Source of the DNA: Kappaphycus alvarezii
Taxonomy: Eukaryota; Rhodophyta; Florideophyceae; Gigartinales; Solieriaceae
NCBI GenBank assembly: GCA_002205965.3
Contig: NADL03000488.1
Span: 62,001 to 126,000, forward strand
DNA: 64,000 nucleotides
Direction of reading: 5' to 3'
A model generated the notes under the pieces. The model did not search any database, had not been told where the DNA came from, and saw only the letters and a list, made by a program, of their open reading frames with translations. Positions within the stretch are counted from its first letter, which is position 1, and the number at the start of each line of letters is the position of its first letter. Positions 22,700 through 32,399 of this stretch are shown here, in pieces. A program made the position numbers and the translations under genes.

Positions 22700-23544
22700 A
22701 TGTGTAATACCGAATCCTCCTCTGCTGCATCAAACGGTTCCCGTATCGACGCCCTTGAAAACAAGTTTTCAACCCTCGAGAATCAACTCTCCGAAGTCGT
22801 CAGTTTGCTCAAGGGTTGAGCCTGTCCTTCCGCCCAAGCCGCTCCCGGCGCTGGGCCCTCCGCTGACGCAGATTCTCCGTCGGATCCCGCCGATCAAGCC
22901 ACGGCCGCCGCCGAGGCCTTCAAGGTTGGGCAACTGCAGTTTTCATTGCCGCCCCCTAGTGCCGAGCAGGTGGGCGAAACCTTCGCTACTCGGCGAGCTT
23001 ACGCCTCCACCGGTAAGCTCAAAAAGTTCGGGAAACCTCTTACCGTCGCTCCGTTTTCCGCAAAAAGGTTCATTCCGGAACCTGAAGGTCTGTTTGGGCG
23101 CATCAAGACAGCCGACCAAAGGGACGGGTGGGAGCCGAAGTCCTCTGGAACGTGGGCAACAACTGCGAAAACGCCCTCGCCAGTGCTCATCGAGTCACCG
23201 AAGCCCTGGTTGCTAAGGACGTCCAAGCCGCTACCGAGGCCTTCGCTGTTCTACATCACTTTCTTGAAGCTTCCTATTCCGGGGTATAAGAACGAGTTGA
23301 TTTCTTCACCGACCCTTTGGAATCCGGTAAATCAGAGGCTATTCTTCTCCAGAAATACCTCAGAGAAGACGACTTCCCCTACGCGTCCGAATTGTATCGA
23401 TCTACCAAGCAGAAGTTTGCCGAGCTCCGCTCGAAAGCTTACGCGAAGGAGTTCAACAATCAACAAGCCGCCGTGAATCGCCACCCTCCGAAAGGACCTG
23501 GAAAGAACCAGCCTGGTCCGGCTGATAAGCCTAGTTGCAAGTAA
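22700..23544 (+). pseudogene. Gag-like ORF of plus YR element
   Basis: The ATG starts a Ser-rich N-terminus followed by a heptad-like segment (IDALENKFSTLENQLSEVV) typical of a short coiled coil. A TGA at 22,817 interrupts it. An Ala/Pro-rich linker follows, then RAYASTGKLKKFGKPLTVAP. The frame shifts near 23,120 and again near 23,290. The last part (ESGKSEAILLQKYLREDDFP and on) is open to a TAA at 23,542 and ends in a basic, Pro-rich tail. No CCHC knuckle is visible. Position before RT and overall build support a structural Gag role; there is no specific domain hit I can name. Confidence 0.65.
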
Positions 23545-25503
23545 GGCGGTCATCTCCGCCGTCTTTTTGTCCTATGTCTCAAGTCCTATGGCGCAACACT
23601 CAATGCGCCGCCCCCTTTTGGTCCCAGACCCTTCAAGCCTCCGAATTACTTCTTCGGGCGCTCCGATTTGGAGTTTACGAGCGACCGGTGAAAGCATCCC
23701 TTTCAGACACTCAATTCCGCCTCCCTCAAATCCCTATCGATCCCTCCGACCGGGAATTCTTCGACGACGCAATCAAAGACGCTCTTCACCGCCGAACGCC
23801 GAACGTACGAAGAAATCTCAGCAGCAGAGGCTTTCAGTCTGCACAAGGATGGCTACCGGATCTCAAACGCATTCGTTGCAGCTACCGGGGAAAAACAGCG
23901 GCTGGTTGTAAACCTTTCACGCCAGTCTACGTTGTTTCGAGACATGCCTGTCAAAATGGAAACCGTGGAAGGGTTCGCCCTGGATCTCAAGCGTTCAGAC
24001 TACCTTTTCTCGTTCGATATCACCAAGGGCTACCACCATTTTCGATTACATCCCGATATTCGCAACAGGTTCATTTTAAAGGTGGACAACCGATATTTCC
24101 GCTGTATCGCCCTCCCCTTTGGATGGAAGCTTTCGCCGGCATATTTTATCAAACTAATGAGAACCTTCGTCCGCTTCGTCAGAAACCGACTTAGTCTGCG
24201 TATGCACCCGTACATGAACGACTTTCTGGTCGCAGTTCGCCGAGGCTCTCGTCTTCACAAAGCTCGCGGCCAAATCGGCCGTCTTTTGAAGGCTTGCGGA
24301 CTACAGCGCAAGGAAGACAAGGGAAATTGGACCGGAACGCAGTGTATCGAACGCCTCGGGTTTACTATCTACACCGCCCGTATGATGTTTGGAATAACTG
24401 CAAAGCGAATGGCAAAACTCAAGGGCATCTCGCAACAATTGCTCCGCCAAGCACGTCGGAACCGCCGCCTGGTCGACGTCCAACTGTTACGCCACTTCGC
24501 GGGAGTGGCCATATCGTGCTCCCTGGCCATGCCACTCGCACGGTTCTACACCCCATCCATCTACGATTCGCTCAAACTGAGCACATCCAACTCAGGGAAA
24601 CGGGTGAAGCTGCTTTATTCAGCGATTCGGGACCTCAAACACTGGCGCGATCTAGCTCACAGTCCGCCAGAGAGGCCCGTGTCGGCCCCATTCTCTACGC
24701 TGGCGCTCCACTCAGACGCATCGACGACTATCGGTCAAGGGGGAACCTTGGGCTCCAATTTGCAACCGGGGGCCCAAGGAACGTGGGAAGCTCGTGGCTT
24801 ATGGGATCCTCTTCTTCGCGTTAAGCCAATAACATTCTTGGAACTCCGCGCCGTGACGGACAACATCCGGTCGTTCGCCAACATGCCCAGGTCAGGGAAT
24901 CACCTCAGAGTATGGGAGGACAACCAAGCAGTGGTGGCAATTCTAAATACCACGACAACCTAGTCCCGACCACTCATGCAAGAACTCCGCGTGTTACACC
25001 GCTTATTACAGAAGCTGGGAGTCTCCATAGAGGCACGTTACCTCCCGTCAGCAGTCAATCGATTCGCAGATCGGTTGTCACGACTACACACCCTCGACGA
25101 CTGGAGGATCAATCAGGAGACACTCCGACCGCTGCTGGAATCATACCGTCCGACTATCGACCGGTTCGCCGAAAACAGCAACAAGGTCTGCGCCAAGTCC
25201 AACAGCGAATTCGCGTGTCCTGGCTCCCTGGGGATCAACGCGCTACAACAAGACCGGCGTTCAGAGCTCAATTTTTGGAATCCTCCTCTCAAATTGACTC
25301 CACTCGTCGTGAACAAGATCTGCCACGAACAGGCGAATGGAATGCTGGTCACGCCTTGCTGGCCCGCTCAGCAATGGTACACGAAATTGTTCCGTTTGGC
25401 TCGTCCGCACGTTTTCGACGCAGAAGATCTTTACCTCCCGCAAGTTTGGGCCCCGAAGACAATGCCCGCTCCTCCGTGGAAATTGGCCGTCTGGAAAATC
25501 TAG
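23545..25503 (+). pseudogene. RT-RNase H of plus YR element, active site mutated
   Basis: The frame follows gag in phase after a single stop. It has two further stops, TGA at 23,689 and TAG at 24,961, the latter in a Gln-like position. RT blocks are clear: KQRLVVNLSRQS, then PVKMETVEGF, FSFDITKGYHHF, RYFRCIALPFGWKLSP and MHPYMNDFLVAV. The active-site box reads YMND where YMDD is expected, so one catalytic aspartate has become asparagine. RNase H follows with FLELRAVTDNI, VWEDNQAVVAIL and YLPSAVNRFADRLSR. It would copy the element RNA in the particle. The C-terminus overlaps the recombinase frame, which is common in DIRS-like elements. Confidence 0.85.
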
Positions 25504-25505
25504 CA

Positions 25506-26537
25506 GAAGAAACCCCGACTCTACCTCTGGCCGTCACGCTACAACAATCGGTGCTTACAGTAGCTGGGGCTGGGGCGACAACTGGGGGTACTACGATCGC
25601 TCGTCTTATGCCGAAAGCGATAGCACCGAACACGTGGAGATCAAATGTAGTTTTGTGGAAGAAAAGGCTGGTATTCTGCTCTCAAGATGGTATAGACCCA
25701 CTTTCTGGAAATGAAGGCGCTGTCCTTCGGAATCTGGGTTGGCTTTTCGAGGAAAACAAGATCAGTGCGGGCTCAGTACGCAACTATCTCTCGGCTGTCA
25801 CTACGGCGCACACTCGTATTGGGCGGTCTCTGTCACTCACACCACTCATACAATTGGCTGTGGATGCCTTTCAACAAGGGGAAAGAGACCGAAAGTTGCT
25901 CTCAGACCCGCTTACAGAGCGGCGTGCTCTGCCAATCTCAGTTGCTTGTCGAATCTTCGCTCTCGCAATCGCCTCTCCGGACACTGATCTAGAATTTCTA
26001 CCTAACACCTGCGCTGTACTCTTCAGCTACATTTTCTTTGTACGTGGCGAAGCTGGGGTCTATCTGTTGCTGATCAACATCACCGTCACTCCGGATTCAA
26101 TCAACATCGCCATCGCGCTTCGGAAGAATCGCAACCGGGTTGCTCATACCCTTGCTTACCGCCGAAATCCCCGCTTCGATATTAGCGTGATCGACCTGGT
26201 CCGTCTTTATGATACTATACGCCGATCGAACCGATCCGGGAGCAAATATTATTGGGCTTTACCTGGGACTCATCTTTCCACTAGCGCAAGAACCACTACT
26301 CTTTTGCTCCAGTTTTGTCTCGCTCGTTCTCAAGTTACACCTCCGCCCCAAGTTTCTTGGTCCTCGCACTCGCTGCCCATGGGTGCCGCATCGGAATGTG
26401 CAGCGATTGGGGTTCAAGAATATCGCATATTGATATGGGGAGAGTGGTCTGCTGGACGCACATTCCGCGAGTCCTATCTGGATGCTAGGCTGATGCAATG
26501 TGATGATTCGCTCTTTTTCTCCGGTCACTTGCTGTGA
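25506..26537 (+). pseudogene. Tyrosine recombinase of plus YR element, HxxR arginine lost
   Basis: This frame is open and also extends upstream across the RNase H region. A core-binding domain is visible near 25,630-25,830 (NTWRSNVVLWKKRLVFC and SVRNYLSAVTTAHTRIGRSL). The catalytic domain shows the first arginine in FFVRGEAGVY, basic residues in RKNRNR, then SSHSLPMGAASE, where the conserved HSLR box has proline in place of arginine. The putative nucleophile lies in FRESYLD. In this class the enzyme joins a circular DNA copy to the target without target duplication. The Arg-to-Pro change should abolish activity. The frame itself is unbroken to its TGA. Confidence 0.8.
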
Positions 26538-26569
26538 CCTCCCTCTCGTTATCACGTACCTCTGGTACA

Positions 26570-26595
26570 TTTGGTTTTCTCTATTGTTTTAATTC
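26570..26595 (+). repeat. B1, right-end repeat of plus YR element
   Basis: TTTGGTTTTCTCTATTGTTT and the six bases after it recur at 27,627-27,652 with two mismatches. B1 abuts the A2 repeat with no spacer. Confidence 0.65.
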
Positions 26596-26867
26596 GGTGG
26601 AATAATTGGAAAATTATGGGTGAATATGATAAGGAGGCTTCGACGTGGCTCTGATCCAAAACTGGAAGCAAGTCACGCTGTCACGCCCGCATCTCGGTTG
26701 CATTTGCATCCGACGGACTGTAAGCCACTCGAGATATGACAAACTTGGCAGCTTACTGTTGCTCAAGGACTTGATGCGCGATCAGAACCCGTCGAACAGT
26801 TCTATATAACCGACATCTTGGAAACCTTAGCCACAACTTCTGGTACCTCAAGTCGTCGCTTGTTCTC
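26596..26867 (+). repeat. A2, second copy of the 272-bp repeat
   Basis: It aligns base for base with 22,363-22,634 at about 94 to 95 percent by hand count. In a Ngaro-like element it would be the internal repeat; here it also looks like the start of a second, shorter unit. Confidence 0.9.
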
Positions 26868-27061
26868 CCGCCTCCCGCCCTCCATTCATCCTTCATGGCC
26901 CAATCACAAGCCGTCTTTTGTTCTTGATTTATGTTATATTTTATGTTATGATTTTTTCTATTATGGATATTATGATTCAAGTCTTACGCAAACGCAGCAA
27001 CCGGTGGAAGTGTTGATTTGGTTCTGGTCAGAGGATCAAAGCGCATATTGGTCACGGGCGT

Positions 27062-27465
27062 ATGACCGCACTACTCTCCTTACAACTCTTGCGACGCGAA
27101 AACACCAAATCAAAAGAGTTTACCCAAGCGTACGCATTATGGAACGAATGGAACCGGACAAGAATGTCAGCGTCTGGGGAGACACGCCGATCACCTCATC
27201 CAATTCCACCATTCCATTACTCCAGGTCATTTATCTCGGTCCTGGCAACTCACCCGCCTTTTCTCTGGAACATCCTCTCCCCTTCGTGCGCCTCCGCAGG
27301 CCGGCCATTGCTGGCAGCGTACGTCCACTCAAGTCAATTAAGGTTGGCACCAAACGGAAGCTCTCACACAACACCCCTTTGGGGTACCATCCCCGGAAGA
27401 AGCGCCCCGCGCCCATAGCCGCTGTACAGCAGCATCCGAGGATTCGGGTGATCAAGCATTTTTAA
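27062..27465 (+). CDS. Unrecognised ORF inside the short YR-derived unit
   Basis: Two overlapping plus-strand frames cover this stretch. One starts with ATG at 27,062 and runs 118 codons (with EFTQAYALWNEWNRTRMS). The other is open from before 27,000 to TAA at 27,463 and ends in a basic, Pro-rich tail (GYHPRKKRPAPIAAV). One may be the true frame, or a frameshift may join them. I recognise no domain. Its place between A2 and B2 suggests that it is carried by the short unit. Confidence 0.3.
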
Positions 27466-27626
27466 CCCTGCCATTACCAGCTCTGTCTCGAGCAAACTTC
27501 CAACACAAAGGTTCAAATCAGTCCCAACTACTGGAGCATATGAGCTGCATAACTTATCCCTGATTGCTGTAATGCGTACTTATTTAGTTATCCCTGTTGC
27601 TGTTAGCTATTTGCTTTGATAAAGTG

Positions 27627-27652
27627 TTTGTGTTTCTCTATTGTTTTAATTC
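27627..27652 (+). repeat. B2, right terminus of the short YR-derived unit
   Basis: It matches B1 at 24 of 26 positions and marks the likely right border of the plus-strand YR pair. The next 191 bases separate it from the minus-strand YR element. Confidence 0.6.
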
Positions 27653-27843
27653 ACTAAATATTTACGGGCCATATAGTTTTTAAATCGCTACTGTTACCGT
27701 AAGTATTGGTATGAAGACAAAAGATAATATTTATTTAAGACTCAGGATATCGGCATAGAAAATGCTATAGCTGACAGATGTCGACTGGGACGGATGGTGC
27801 AGAGAAGCAGACATGATGAGGCACCAGGGTGGGTGGTGCGGGA

Positions 27844-28001
27844 GAGAAATAGACATGAGGGGAACGAGGAAATGCTGCTCATTCCAGCTTCGGCTAGGAC
27901 CATAAGAGAAGCTTTTTAGGCACCCTTGCTACGAGTGGGCTACTGTTAGACAACTCTACCCCTAAAATGCCTTCACACCTATACATGAATGTACAGAAAT
28001 T
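27844..28001 (-). repeat. Downstream direct repeat of minus YR element
   Basis: It matches 33,340-33,510 across its length apart from scattered substitutions and a 17-base gap. Shared blocks include AAATGCTGCTCATTCCAGCT and ATACATGAATGTACAGAAAT. Confidence 0.85.
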
Positions 28002-28925
28002 GAAGTACCAAAAAGACCGAGGTGCGAGTTGACGATGTAAGTGAGAAAATAACCAGAGTGAATAGTCAGTGACGACAATTCCAGAGTCGTGGTAAAAACA
28101 GAGCATCGCCTCAGTTTCCTAATCTAGGCGCCGCGTAATGTGTTTTTTTGAGAAATTCAAAACCGTCAACTCGTTGTAGCCTCCAATTCTAGGGCTGCGC
28201 GCTGAATAATAAAAACTATCGAGCGCACGGGGGTCGGTAAGAATTAGCGCTTGTTGAAGGGCCGCCGTTAAGAAGACAGAGAACGTGTGGCCGTAGAGAG
28301 GAGCCGTGCGCAACTGATTCGAAACTATCGCGATTGGGTTCATAGCATCCCACGATGCTGACATAGGATAGTGTAGAACCAGCGGTCGTCGCACGGATTT
28401 TCCTTTGCGACGAAAAAAGGAGATTGTTACTATATTATTTTTGATTTTCACATTATCGGCCGTCAGATGGAGCATGGAAAGAGATCGCAATTGAAAGATG
28501 AAGGAGATGACAACGGCGCTACAGCAAGCGAGGTCGCGATTGTTGGTAGCGCGTAGACCATGAGAAACGATTGAGTGCAGGATGTGCGCGGGCGTACCAA
28601 TTCGAATACTTGTCGGAGCAGCCGAATCTTCAAATTTTCGATTTTACGCACGCATAAGAGCAGAGACTAGTGGGGAGTTTGTTGGTGAACGCAGAGAATG
28701 TAGCACGTGGTATCGTCAAATTGCAGAAATATACTGCGGTAGTGACTCGGGTGAAATAGCGCCTTCAAGTGCAAGATATCCAATGTATGCTAGGACGTCC
28801 CCTTCTTCAGCTGCCAGAAGGCGTCGCATATTTTAGTCACAAAATCGAAGCCATCGAACTATCTGACTTGTCCTAGTTTCCCTCGTAGAGTCAGCCCACC
28901 ACCCTGACTCTGAAAACAAACGCGC
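27894..28925 (-). pseudogene. Tyrosine recombinase of minus YR element, broken by stops only
   Basis: One frame runs the whole length, and overlaps RNase H upstream, with four in-frame stops and no frameshift that I can find. The N-terminal core-binding part reads TRTSQIVRWLRFCD, then RRLLAAEEGDVLAYIGYLA. The catalytic part has an arginine in LRSLSMLHLTADNV, basic residues in FFRRKGKSV, a degenerate box SARSPRIGGYNEL (the family usually has a Ser-Leu-Arg-Ile-Gly core here) and the putative nucleophile in AMLCFYHDSGIVV. The stops lie where Gln, Arg or Trp codons could have mutated. Function in the family is integration of a circular intermediate. Confidence 0.75.
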
Positions 28926-28939
28926 TCCCTCTTCGGCGC

Positions 28940-30725
28940 CCCCAGTGTTGGTAACGTGACCCGCTTTGTCCAAGACGGCGGCGCGGATGCCGGATGACCA
29001 TTGTTGTTGTATCGTATGTCTGCCACGACCACCCGCCAGGCCGGATTGGGATTTTTCGTGGATGACAGAACGTCCTCGACGGGTACGTCCAGGACGTGGA
29101 TCTTTGTCGCAAGCTGACGCAATCGAATGAACTAGGCCTGCGTTGGCCATAATGGCGCTAAGAGTAGGCCCTGCCTTCTCTTTTGCTCTATCTTGCGAAC
29201 AACCAGGGGGAGAAAATCGAATGGCGGATTCCAAAGTCGTGCCTTGCCGTCTCCCCACCACTCTTGCAAATGCACACCTATCTGTTTGATTCTTGCAGGA
29301 AGGGGTTCGTTGAGCGGAGGAACGCGAAAAGTTGGATGGTAGAACTCGTATTGTTACTGAATGGACTTGAATAGTTGAGGCGACACCCGGAAATCGTTTG
29401 GATTCCACGTTCGAGAGAGAGAGTCGGCCAACCTATTTACTGCAGATGGCAGCAAACGGACGTCCAATCGCACTCATAATACTTTCAATAGTGCATTTAA
29501 CTTTCGTAGCTCCGCAACCATTGGCCCGCTTGCCAGGACCATGGAATTGAGTACGGAAACCATTGCTTGACTGTCCTCGTGTACAAGAGGACGCTTTAGC
29601 TGAGGGTTTGATACGAAGGCGTAAAAGGATAGGTGGAATAGAAACAGAACGGCCCGTAGCTCCCGGATCATTACTGATTCTGCGCGATCTTTTGCGGTCC
29701 ACAATCCCGCGCTTCCCACAAAACCGGTGTTTCGGGACTCAAATCCGGATCCAAGGTGCCACCCCGTCCCACGTCGGCCGCGTCCGAGTAGGAGCGCCAA
29801 AATTGGTGGAGGAGGTCTGAGCTCTCTTCCTTCTCCCCGTGTGAGGTGGCACGAGAAACGAGAGTCGCGAAGTGATTGTCGAGAAAGTCGCACGCGGTTT
29901 GGTTGATTGCTGGGTTCCAGTTCTTTTGTTGATTTGTTGTGCAGTTGGAAATATTCGTCGTCGCCTGGGTCGCGATAGTCCCTCTGTTCTTTTGACTTGT
30001 CGAAGTATATCGACTTCGTATTAAAGCGAGCTAGGGGAGGTGCGAGTGAAAGAGATACGCAAACTTGCAAAAATGTTACAGTAGATCGCGGTTCACCAGA
30101 CGTCGATTTCGTTGTGCGAGAAGCTAAATTCTCTTCGAGAGACGACGAACGGGTGTCATTTTTCGGTCGGCGACGTACACACGCATGGCGGCTTAATCGA
30201 TATGCCTGCTCAGGTGGTCGATCGTAGGCGAACCCTCCCAACAGCCCTTTCCAACCTCTCGCACATGGCCTAGTTGCTTGAAAAGAAGAGAGACAACGGA
30301 CCGCCCTTTTCTCGCATCTTCTTCGGTTGCCGCCGTTCCTGGTGGAGACGCGGCGGTTAGGAATTCGTCTTTGTAGTGCAGTACTCGGTATGCCTATTTC
30401 GTACGAAGATGACGAATGAACCCTCGTAGAATTTTCGTGAACCACATAGAAGAGCGCCCCCAACCAAAGGGGAGCGCGATGCATCGAAAATAGCGACCGC
30501 CTTAGTCAATGAAGAAATCCATCTTTTGAAGGCGTAGATAAAAATTTCGATTACCCGATTTGATGTCGAATATAAACATAAAATCGTTCTTTTCTATTTC
30601 CAGACAAAACGATGTAATTGTTTCCATTTTTGACCCTTTGGGCCAATGCTTGCTCTGAATGAGTAAATTGATTACAAATCGACCCTTTTTCTCCGATCCT
30701 TCTTGCCGTACAACAAATGAGGAAG
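28940..30725 (-). pseudogene. RT-RNase H of minus YR element
   Basis: RT blocks run in order in shifting frames: GRFVINLLIQSKHWPKGSKM, FMFIFDIKSGNRNFYL, a damaged LPFGWGRSSMWFTK and then YKDEFLTA at the active-site position, where YxDD is expected and the first aspartate is retained only in part. The RNase H part reads IRELRAVLFLFHLS, LVHEDSQAMVSVLNSM, then RLLPSAVNRLADSLSR near 29,440. Several frameshifts are needed. A 43-bp insertion with a duplicated 12-bp target interrupts the segment just before GRFVINL. The order RT, RNase H, recombinase is the same as in the plus-strand element. Confidence 0.8.
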
Positions 30726-30783
30726 AGAGAAAGGTTTGGGTGTTTTACTCTTGGAGGATATATCCGGTCGTATGAGGAAGAGA
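30717..30783 (-). mobile_element. Mini-insertion, 43 bp, with perfect 12-bp target duplication (copy 2)
   Basis: The insert at 30,729-30,771 lies between two identical copies of ATGAGGAAGAGA. It starts GAAAGGTTTGGGTGT and contains GGATATATCCGGTC, like the insert at 7490. Removing the insert and one 12-bp copy lets the minus-strand RT frame run on through conserved sequence, which shows that it is an insertion and not a deletion elsewhere. Confidence 0.7.
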
Positions 30784-31087
30784 CAAGACCGCCTCGTCTG
30801 ACCTGTTCTTCGGCGTATGCTTGTGACACTTCCTCGTACACTCTCTTTCAAGCCATTTGAGAAGTCTATAGCTGCTAACGCCTTATCGGCGTCTGTTTGG
30901 GGGATGGGCGGAAGAATTCGCCCATTGGTAAACGAGACCGTGGGAAAATCTCGTATTTCGAACCTGATATGACATACCAGGTAATCTGAAAGTCCCAGAA
31001 TGTTCTTCCAAGTATCTGCATTCTAGGAAGTCCCACGCCACAGCGGTCGTCCCCCGTCGTCCGCCGGGACATTTTGCGAGAAGCCTG

Positions 31088-31709
31088 TCACTCTGAATCG
31101 GCCGCAGCCTTCGCGCCACCGCCCTTCTTTTTTTCCTTCCCTTTGTTTCCATTTTCAGTTGCGCTCTCGAGTCGGGGCTTAGCCAGTTGCTTTGCCGCTT
31201 CTACTTCGATTTTACCTGTGAGAGCATCGCGTGCGCTACGATATGAGCTAGAATGAACGGCATAATTGCATTGTTCAACCAAGAATGCCATCTGTCTAGC
31301 TTCGTCAATCCATTTTCATTTTCAATAATATCTCTGAAGTACTGAGATCGCATAGAGAGAACTTCTATAGAAGCTGTTAGGCGCGTGCTGATAGGAGCGG
31401 ATTTTTTGTCGCCGTCATCTACAGGCTTTTAGTTTACTGTACCACCTCCCTTTCTCGAAAATTGCTTATAGTTCCGGTCCTTCCTCGTCCTCCGAGAGCC
31501 TTGCTTATCATTACCGCGGTCCTCTCCAAATTTACTTCCATTTTATCTAGATATTTTTATACTGTATCTACCCCTCTGAATCGATCCCGAATCAAGTTCT
31601 TTCCCCTATTTGCTTACCTCCTCCTCCAAATTCGCTTTTTTGAGAAAAAGGGCGCAAATGCACTACTAAAAAATCCCTTACAGATTTATTTTACCTATTT
31701 CTAATCCAT
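31088..31709 (-). pseudogene. Gag of minus YR element, C-terminal half
   Basis: The minus-strand frame is protein-like from 31,709 with a few stops. It contains a Gly/Arg/Asn/Lys-rich, RNA-binding-like segment (GSRRTRKDRNYKQFSRKGG) and then a helical part (LSMRSQYFRDIIENENGL). After one frameshift it continues as RQMAFLVEQCNYAVHSS and ends in a Lys/Gly/Ala-rich tail at 31,088. It continues the frame of the N-terminal half at 32,726 in phase once the intervening ~1-kb insertion is set aside. Typical zinc knuckles are absent. Role as Gag is inferred from position. Confidence 0.55.
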
Positions 31710-31728
31710 AGAACCTGCCCCGGGAGCC

Positions 31729-31736
31729 TATTTAAA
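31729..31736 (+). promoter_or_regulatory. TATA-like promoter of the inserted element
   Basis: TATTTAAA lies about 115 bases upstream of an ATG. The bases between are rich in C and A with few G, as in many fungal 5' leaders, and the ATG has the favourable context CCAAAATGAAC. Confidence 0.45.
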
Positions 31737-31843
31737 CCCCTTTATTCCAAGTTTCAAACGTCCCCGATCATTTTACTCATCACCCCCTCCCCTTGTACAC
31801 CCAAAAAACCCTCTATTGCCTCCCATTCCCAAAGCCTACCAAA

Positions 31844-32243
31844 ATGAACAACCTTCGCCCCTCCGCCCGCATCACCAAAAACCGCCCCTCTCGCCCTTAA
31901 ACGGCCTTGCGCTCGCTGCATAAGGCCCGACGGACGCAGACGACTACCTGCGACGCCAGACTAAGAAGAAGATAATCGAGTTCGTCCGCAAGCTCTTCGT
32001 CGAGGATGAGGCCGAGGAGGTGCCTGAGGGGCAGGAGTGGGAAGTCGAGGGGAAGCTGGGGAGACCTTCGAGGAGTGGCCAGCCCCGGAATTGGTCTACG
32101 AGGTTAATGATGAGGAGGACGAGGAGAATGACGAGGATGACGAGGACGAGGACGAGGGTGAGGACGAGGACGAGGTTGAGGACGAGGACGAGGACGAGGA
32201 CGAAGACGAGGACGAGGAGGATGAAGGACAGGAAGGCCTGTGA
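31844..32243 (+). pseudogene. Acidic repeat protein of the inserted element, frameshifted
   Basis: The ATG begins a basic N-terminus (MNNLRPSARITKNRPSRP) that meets a TAA. After a frame change comes DADDYLRRQTKKKIIEFVRK, a likely helix, and VEDEAEEVPEGQEWEVEG. After a second change the frame gives ETFEEWPAPELVYEVNDEED followed by a long Glu-Asp run ending GQEGL and a stop. The mixed charge pattern, basic head and extremely acidic tail, resembles histone- or nucleic-acid-associated proteins, but no family can be named. The trinucleotide-like tract is prone to slippage and may explain one frameshift. Confidence 0.4.
32108..32226 (+). repeat. GAN trinucleotide tract encoding Glu/Asp
   Basis: Imperfect runs of GAGGAC, GATGAG and GAGGAA fill about 120 bases. 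Translated in the ORF frame it is a Glu/Asp run; in another frame it gives Arg-Thr repeats. Confidence 0.8.
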
Positions 32244-32285
32244 ACTGTTGGAATGGTGGAATGTATGGAACAAGTGGTACTAACT

Positions 32286-32399
32286 ATGGAACCGGATGGG
32301 GATATCTTGAGTAGTTTAGATATCTCCCGGGATGAAATAGATAGTTATGAGCCGTTCGCAGATATCTGTGGGGACTGCTTGGGTAGCATGGATATTTAG
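32286..32399 (+). CDS. Small acidic ORF, 37 codons
   Basis: An intact ATG-to-TAG frame lies 42 bases after the acidic ORF. It encodes MEPDGDILSSLDISRDEIDS and 17 more residues including ADICGDCLGSMDI. It is acidic like its neighbour and lies inside the same insertion. It may be a true small protein, a detached exon of the acidic protein, or chance. Confidence 0.2.
   Translation: MEPDGDILSSLDISRDEIDSYEPFADICGDCLGSMDI

Larger units (their letters stand above)
22363..26595 (+). mobile_element. Tyrosine-recombinase (DIRS/Ngaro-type) retrotransposon, plus strand
   Basis: The unit starts with a 272-bp repeat, contains gag, RT-RNase H and a tyrosine recombinase in that order, and ends with a 26-bp sequence directly next to a second copy of the 272-bp repeat. 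It has no LTRs and no DDE integrase. Order and direct, split repeats fit the Ngaro/PAT arrangement better than the inverted-repeat DIRS1 arrangement. Stops and active-site substitutions show that the copy is dead, but frames are largely conserved, so it is fairly young. Confidence 0.85.
26596..27652 (+). mobile_element. 1.06-kb non-autonomous unit sharing both ends with the YR element
   Basis: It begins with A2 and ends with B2, which are the same two ends as the 4.2-kb unit on its left, but the interior is unrelated. There is no RT or recombinase. In a textbook Ngaro/PAT element B2 would follow A2 directly; here 759 bases lie between. A head-to-tail tandem of a full and an internally replaced element explains the layout. 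An insertion into the terminal A2-B2 block is the alternative. Confidence 0.5.

Noticed and set aside
22363-26867. Reading the 272-bp repeats as LTRs
   Set aside because: The interior encodes a tyrosine recombinase and no DDE integrase, and the repeats do not lie at both outer ends in LTR fashion with B1 before A2.
27500-27530. GGTTCAAATC resembling a tRNA T-arm
   Set aside because: No acceptor, D or anticodon stem could be fitted around it.
21470-27672. Shared TAAATATTTACGG near the copia 3' end and after the short YR unit
   Set aside because: The match is short, mostly A and T, and partly palindromic; I could not extend it into a real repeat.
10030-32243. Possible common origin of the acidic ORFs at 10.0 kb and 31.8 kb
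   Set aside because: Both are acidic, but I found no aligned residues beyond composition, and the downstream sequences share only a weak AT-rich stretch.
31944-32273. Minus-strand frame with long Leu-Val runs over the GAN tract
   Set aside because: It is the complement of the Glu/Asp repeat, and the apparent membrane protein follows from the repeat alone.
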